Below, one piece after another: positions 6,763-9,327 of a stretch of 9,327 bases of DNA. Every line of letters begins with the position of its first letter. Position 1 is the stretch's first letter. Under the pieces are notes generated by a model. The model ran no database searches and was not told where the DNA came from. It worked only from the letters and a program-made list of their open reading frames with translations. This stretch comes from Dehalococcoidia bacterium (lineage in GTDB: Bacteria > Chloroflexota > Dehalococcoidia > Dehalococcoidales > Fen-1064), in assembly GCA_003153075.1 (NCBI GenBank), contig PMBW01000020.1, positions 1 to 9,327 of the forward strand, in the 5' to 3' direction. Position numbers and translations under genes: made by a program.

Positions 6763-7629
6763 ATGAAAGGCAAACCGGTAATTTTAGTTGTCGATGATAT
6801 CACCCAGAACAATGACCTGCTCGAAGCATATCTGGCGCCGCAGGGTTATGAAATCATCAAAGCGGTAAGCGGAGAAGAGGCGCTGCAAATAATTGCCGAT
6901 AATCAGATCGATCTGGTTCTGCTGGATGTTATGATGCCCGGCATGGACGGCTTCGAGGTTACCCGCCGGATCAGGCAAAACCCCAAGACCAAGATGATGC
7001 CGGTAATTTTAGTTACTGCCCTCAAGGAAACGGAAGACCGGATAAAAGGAATCCAGGCTGGTTGTGATGACTACATATCCAAACCGTTTAATAAAATGGA
7101 ACTGCTGGCGAGGGTTCAATCGCTTCTAAAGATAAAAGCCTACAATGACTTAATGAGTAATTACCGGACAGAACTGGAAGCCGAAGTTGTTAACATGACA
7201 GAGAGCCTGAAGCAGAGTAATGCGGTGCTGGATGAGCATATCGCGCGTTTTAGCGCTGTAATTAACAGTCCGGAAGATATCCTGATTTTTTCACTCAACC
7301 GGGAATGCCGTTACACCAGTTTCAATGAACCCCACCGGAAAGCAATGAAAAAGCAATGGCAAGCCGATATTCAAATCGGTATGAGCTACCCGGAATATAT
7401 AACCAATCAGGAGTTAAGAGCAGCCGCTGTGAGCAGCATAAATCGGACTCTTGGCGGTGAACATTTTATTGAAGCCCAATACCAACCCGGATTAGGTGTC
7501 TGGTGGGAGTTTAACTGGAACCCGATACGCAACAAGGACAAAGTGATCGGTCTATCTGTATTTGTTAAAGACATCACCGAACGCAGGCGTTCTCAGGAAT
7601 TGTTACGAGGTATCAGAAGAGAGTTTTAG
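6763..7629 (+). CDS. Response regulator: receiver plus PAS domain, no output domain
   Basis: A 288-residue protein. The N-terminal receiver (about 5-122) has D11/D12, phospho-acceptor D55 ('LLDVMMPGMDG'), T85 ('LVTAL') and K107 ('SKPF'), all intact. A charged helical, probably coiled-coil segment (about 125-160) links it to a PAS domain (about 162-278) ending in the S-box signature 'FVKDITERRRSQELL'. The protein stops about ten residues later. In related proteins the helix after such a PAS usually leads into a kinase, GGDEF or other output domain; none is present, and I see no continuation in other frames in the 24 bases before the next gene. It may be a naturally output-less signalling protein or a truncated one. 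AGGAG at 6752-6756 precedes ATG 6763. It probably works with the upstream kinase, 40 bases after the CheY-like gene. Confidence 0.93.
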   Translation: MKGKPVILVVDDITQNNDLLEAYLAPQGYEIIKAVSGEEALQIIADNQIDLVLLDVMMPGMDGFEVTRRIRQNPKTKMMPVILVTALKETEDRIKGIQAGCDDYISKPFNKMELLARVQSLLKIKAYNDLMSNYRTELEAEVVNMTESLKQSNAVLDEHIARFSAVINSPEDILIFSLNRECRYTSFNEPHRKAMKKQWQADIQIGMSYPEYITNQELRAAAVSSINRTLGGEHFIEAQYQPGLGVWWEFNWNPIRNKDKVIGLSVFVKDITERRRSQELLRGIRREF

Positions 7630-7653
7630 CAATTCTTTTGATAATGCGCAGAA

Positions 7654-8628
7654 ATGAAATACATGAATTCTCAGAAACAGATACCTGTGACGAAAGGGGC
7701 GGAAATACCGCGGAGGAATTTTCTTTGGGTAATGTCCAGGCAAATCCAACGATTGCATACAGGAATTCAGAATGGTAAATTATGGTTGCTCAAGGTGCCT
7801 CTGATACAGCTAACCGTACGTACTGCCGAGGGGGCAGGCAATCACGATGTGGGACAAAGGGCTGCCGGCGTGGCCTATTACGCGATTATATCCATTTTCC
7901 CTTTGTTGCTGGGACTTATCGCTGTTTTTGGTTTTTTTCTGCCTTCGATAAATTTACAAGAGCAACTGCTGAAATTTGTCGGCAATAATATCCCCGGCGC
8001 TACCAACATTCTGAAGGATAATATTACCGCTATCATCAGATTGCGGGGCGTTATGAGCATATTGAGTATAGCTATCCTTTTTTGGGGCGGGAGCGCGTTA
8101 TTTGGCGCGATAAGCCTGTCAATTAACCGCGCCTGGAATGTTATAAAATACCGTCAGTTCTTCATCAGAAAGGCCAGCGAATTGGGTATGGTATTTGGAA
8201 CTGGCATGCTCTTTCTGCTTTCTCTGGGAGCAAGCGCTCTCGTTACACTGATGCGGGGCGTATTTAACCTGCCAGCAAATAACCTGTCGACTGTCTACCT
8301 TAGCGGACGGGTTATCGCTTTCATACTGATGTTTGCCATTTTTCTGCTCCTTTATAAATTCATCCCGAATATTAAAACTCACTGGCGTTATGTCTGGCAA
8401 GGAGCTTTACTCGCCGCCATCCTGTTTGAACTTGCCCGGACATTATTCCTTTTGTACCTCGAACACTTCGCTAATTACCAGCTTATTTACGGTTCGATTA
8501 CCTCAATCATTGTTCTACTCGTCTGGATTTACTATTCGTCGTTCATCCTGATTCTGGGCGCAGAATTCACGTTTCAATATACACGTCTGAAAACTGCAGT
8601 GACTGCCGATGGCAGCACCACTAAATAA
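7654..8628 (+). CDS. YihY/BrkB-family (UPF0761) inner membrane protein
   Basis: A 324-residue polytopic membrane protein with six hydrophobic helices (about 72-96, 133-155, 178-200, 215-235, 248-268 and 282-305). Family signatures are clear: 'AAGVAYYAIISIFPLLLG' in helix 1, 'SINRAWNV' after helix 2, 'YKFIPN' after helix 4, 'WQGALLAAILFELARTLF' in helix 5, and 'YGSITSIIVLLVWIYY...ILGAEF' in helix 6. The family was once mis-assigned as ribonuclease BN; its true function is not settled. The N-terminal 60 residues are polar and basic. The start is uncertain: ATG 7654 has no good ribosome binding site, whereas in-frame ATG 7732 (residue 27) has GGAGG at 7712-7716 but with a long 15-base spacing. 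Either start keeps all helices. It lies 24 bases after the receiver-PAS gene. Confidence 0.92.
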   Translation: MKYMNSQKQIPVTKGAEIPRRNFLWVMSRQIQRLHTGIQNGKLWLLKVPLIQLTVRTAEGAGNHDVGQRAAGVAYYAIISIFPLLLGLIAVFGFFLPSINLQEQLLKFVGNNIPGATNILKDNITAIIRLRGVMSILSIAILFWGGSALFGAISLSINRAWNVIKYRQFFIRKASELGMVFGTGMLFLLSLGASALVTLMRGVFNLPANNLSTVYLSGRVIAFILMFAIFLLLYKFIPNIKTHWRYVWQGALLAAILFELARTLFLLYLEHFANYQLIYGSITSIIVLLVWIYYSSFILILGAEFTFQYTRLKTAVTADGSTTK

Positions 8629-8640
8629 AAAGGAGAAAAT

Positions 8641-8796
8641 ATGGGATTCTTATTAATTGTCGGCATTATCCTCTTAATTTTATGGGTACTGGGCTTTTTC
8701 GTTTTCAGTCTGGGCGCTTTAATTCACATCGCTCTGGTTGTTGCTGTAATTTTAATTATTATCTGGCTGTTAAAACAGGTCTTCAAACTGTTTTAG
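8641..8796 (+). CDS. lmo0937-like small membrane protein (51 aa)
   Basis: A 51-residue, almost wholly hydrophobic protein. It has two short membrane helices (about 3-22 and 27-45) joined by a turn 'SLGALIHIA', and ends in a basic tail (KQVFKLF). The pattern of a first helix ending in a Trp/Leu/Gly stretch, a Gly-rich turn with 'LIH', and a second aliphatic helix resembles the lmo0937/DUF5670 family of tiny membrane proteins, whose role is unknown. An excellent ribosome binding site (AAAAGGAG at 8627-8634) lies just before ATG 8641, and the gene begins only 12 bases after the YihY-type gene, so it is very likely translated from the same message. A hairpin follows 5 bases after its stop. Confidence 0.82.
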   Translation: MGFLLIVGIILLILWVLGFFVFSLGALIHIALVVAVILIIIWLLKQVFKLF

Positions 8797-8801
8797 CCGG
8801 T

Positions 8802-8832
8802 CCGGTTCCCTCCAAGACTAAGGGAATACCGG
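8802..8832 (+). terminator. Hairpin at the end of the gene cluster
   Basis: CCGGT-TCCCT (8802-8811) pairs with AGGGA-AT-ACCGG (8821-8832), giving ten base pairs with a two-base bulge around a nine-base loop. It sits just after the last small gene and before a promoter-like AT-rich region, a natural position for transcription to end. No U-run follows, so it is not a canonical intrinsic terminator. It may instead stabilise the 3' end or act with a termination factor. Confidence 0.4.
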
Positions 8833-8901
8833 CGACTTAAGCATTGAAAACAGGTTGGAATAATTAAAGATCGTAGTAATTTACAATCGTTAATACTATT
8901 T

Positions 8902-8919
8902 TGTAACAAATTTGTCACA
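8902..8919. promoter_or_regulatory. Candidate operator: 18-bp inverted repeat / 11-bp tandem repeat
   Basis: TGTAACAAA and TTTGTCACA form a near-perfect inverted repeat with one mismatch pair. The same bases also read as two direct TGTNACA boxes (8902-8908 and 8913-8919) with an 11-bp period, the spacing typical of OmpR/PhoB-type regulator sites. A third TGTAACA is at 8944-8950. It lies about 150 bases upstream of glmS in an AT-rich region. The repeat is seen directly; the binding protein is unknown. Confidence 0.45.
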
Positions 8920-8966
8920 TTTTCCATTGATTATTTATTACTCTGTAACAAGTCAAGATGTATAGT
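8912..8966 (+). promoter_or_regulatory. Candidate glmS promoter elements
   Basis: Two weak alternatives were found by eye. One pairs TTGTCA (8912-8917, five of six to the -35 consensus) with TATTAC (8936-8941, four of six) at 18-bp spacing; its -35 overlaps the inverted repeat. The other has TATAGT (8961-8966) as a good -10 but only a poor -35 near 8938, which might imply activator dependence. Either would give a glmS leader of about 90 to 115 bases. Confidence 0.33.
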
Positions 8967-8973
8967 GGCAAGG

Positions 8974-9048
8974 GACTTTGTTATTAATCGGCGTTTAGCA
9001 TCATAACCGTAATGGGTACCGTAAAGAACCGGACTCTAACAAAAAGTC
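8974..9048 (+). promoter_or_regulatory. Possible long-range stem in the glmS leader
   Basis: GACTTTGTTA (8974-8983) can pair with TAACAAAAAGTC (9037-9048), making ten base pairs with a two-base A bulge and closing a loop of 53 bases. The 3' arm ends immediately before the ribosome binding site AAAAGGA (9049-9055 region) of glmS. Inside is a direct repeat ACCGTAA (9006-9012 and 9018-9024). It does not resemble the glmS ribozyme. Whether it forms in the cell is untested. Confidence 0.22.
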
Positions 9049-9064
9049 AAAAGGAATGTAAATA

Positions 9065-9327
9065 ATGTGCGGTATTATCGGGTACACCGGGCAAGAGCCC
9101 GCGGCGGGAATTTTATATGGCGCTTTAACGCGGCTTGAATACAGGGGATATGATTCGGCCGGGATCGCTACCATTGAAAATGACAAAATTTATATAGTGA
9201 AAGAGAAGGGGAGACTGGGGGACATCGCTCCAAAATGCAATGAAACAAACCTTCCAGGCCGGATTGGGATAGGACATGTCAGATGGGCAACCCACGGCGG
9301 GGCAACCAGGGAAAATGCTCATCCTCA
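9065..9327 (+). CDS. glmS: Glutamine--fructose-6-phosphate aminotransferase, N-terminal part (cut by window end)
   Basis: The first 87 codons of GlmS, which makes glucosamine-6-phosphate from fructose-6-phosphate and glutamine, the entry step to UDP-GlcNAc, peptidoglycan and lipid A. The N-terminal 'MCGIIGYTG' exposes Cys2 after Met removal, the nucleophile of the Ntn glutaminase domain. 'RLEYRGYDSAGIA' and 'GIGHVRWATHGG' are the characteristic glutamine-site segments, with the Arg, Trp and His of 'RWATH'. The reading frame is open to the window edge and has no defects. AAAAGGA lies about ten bases before ATG 9065. It is separated from the upstream cluster by 268 bases containing a hairpin and promoter-like elements, so it is probably a separate transcript. 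Amidophosphoribosyltransferase (PurF) shares the fold, but the 'EYRGYDSAG' segment points to GlmS. Confidence 0.95.
   Translation, partial: MCGIIGYTGQEPAAGILYGALTRLEYRGYDSAGIATIENDKIYIVKEKGRLGDIAPKCNETNLPGRIGIGHVRWATHGGATRENAHP

Noticed and set aside
8950..9064. glmS ribozyme/riboswitch upstream of glmS
   Set aside because: The space between plausible promoters and the start codon is short and I cannot find the ribozyme's conserved core or pseudoknot segments.
1..9327. CRISPR arrays, insertion sequences, tRNA or rRNA genes
   Set aside because: No short regularly spaced repeats, transposase-like proteins, terminal inverted repeats or RNA-gene signatures were seen on either strand.

Overview
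The window is a bacterial chromosome segment of moderate GC content. All ten genes recognised here lie on the + strand. Most starts carry a clear purine-rich Shine-Dalgarno sequence. The lineage cannot be fixed from the sequence alone. The mix of a multi-PAS cytoplasmic histidine kinase, stand-alone receivers, an ABC1/UbiB-like kinase, a DUF502-like protein and an lmo0937-like mini-protein would suit an environmental, possibly anaerobic bacterium. Chloroflexota (Dehalococcoidia) is one guess, held with low confidence.

Layout. Positions 51-284 encode a small soluble protein of unknown function. Positions 370-1251 encode a four-helix membrane protein whose helices resemble a voltage-sensor domain without a pore. 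Positions 1291-2895 encode an ABC1/UbiB/ADCK-family kinase-like protein starting at TTG. Positions 2930-3565 encode a DUF502-like two-helix membrane protein. Positions 3605-6382 encode a 925-residue soluble histidine kinase with five PAS domains, four of them close copies. Its end overlaps a single-domain response regulator (6357-6722, or from 6360). A receiver-PAS protein with no recognisable output domain follows (6763-7629), then a YihY/BrkB-family six-helix membrane protein (7654-8628) and a 51-residue lmo0937-like membrane peptide (8641-8796). After a 268-base intergenic region the window ends inside glmS (9065 to the edge).

How they may work together. Genes from 51 to 8796 are co-oriented with gaps of 12 to 85 bases and one overlap, so they could form one transcription unit; this is inferred from spacing. 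The centre is a phosphorelay: a soluble sensor kinase, a CheY-like receiver and a receiver-PAS protein. Envelope proteins of poorly known function flank it on both sides, with an ABC1-type kinase upstream. A reasonable hypothesis is a unit that senses a cytoplasmic or redox/energy signal and adjusts membrane state, but nothing in the sequence names the signal or target.

glmS is probably transcribed separately. Its upstream region holds an 18-bp near-perfect inverted repeat that is also an 11-bp tandem repeat, a third copy of the same TGTNACA box, candidate promoter elements, and a possible long-range stem ending just before the ribosome binding site. No mobile element, CRISPR array, tRNA or rRNA was seen.
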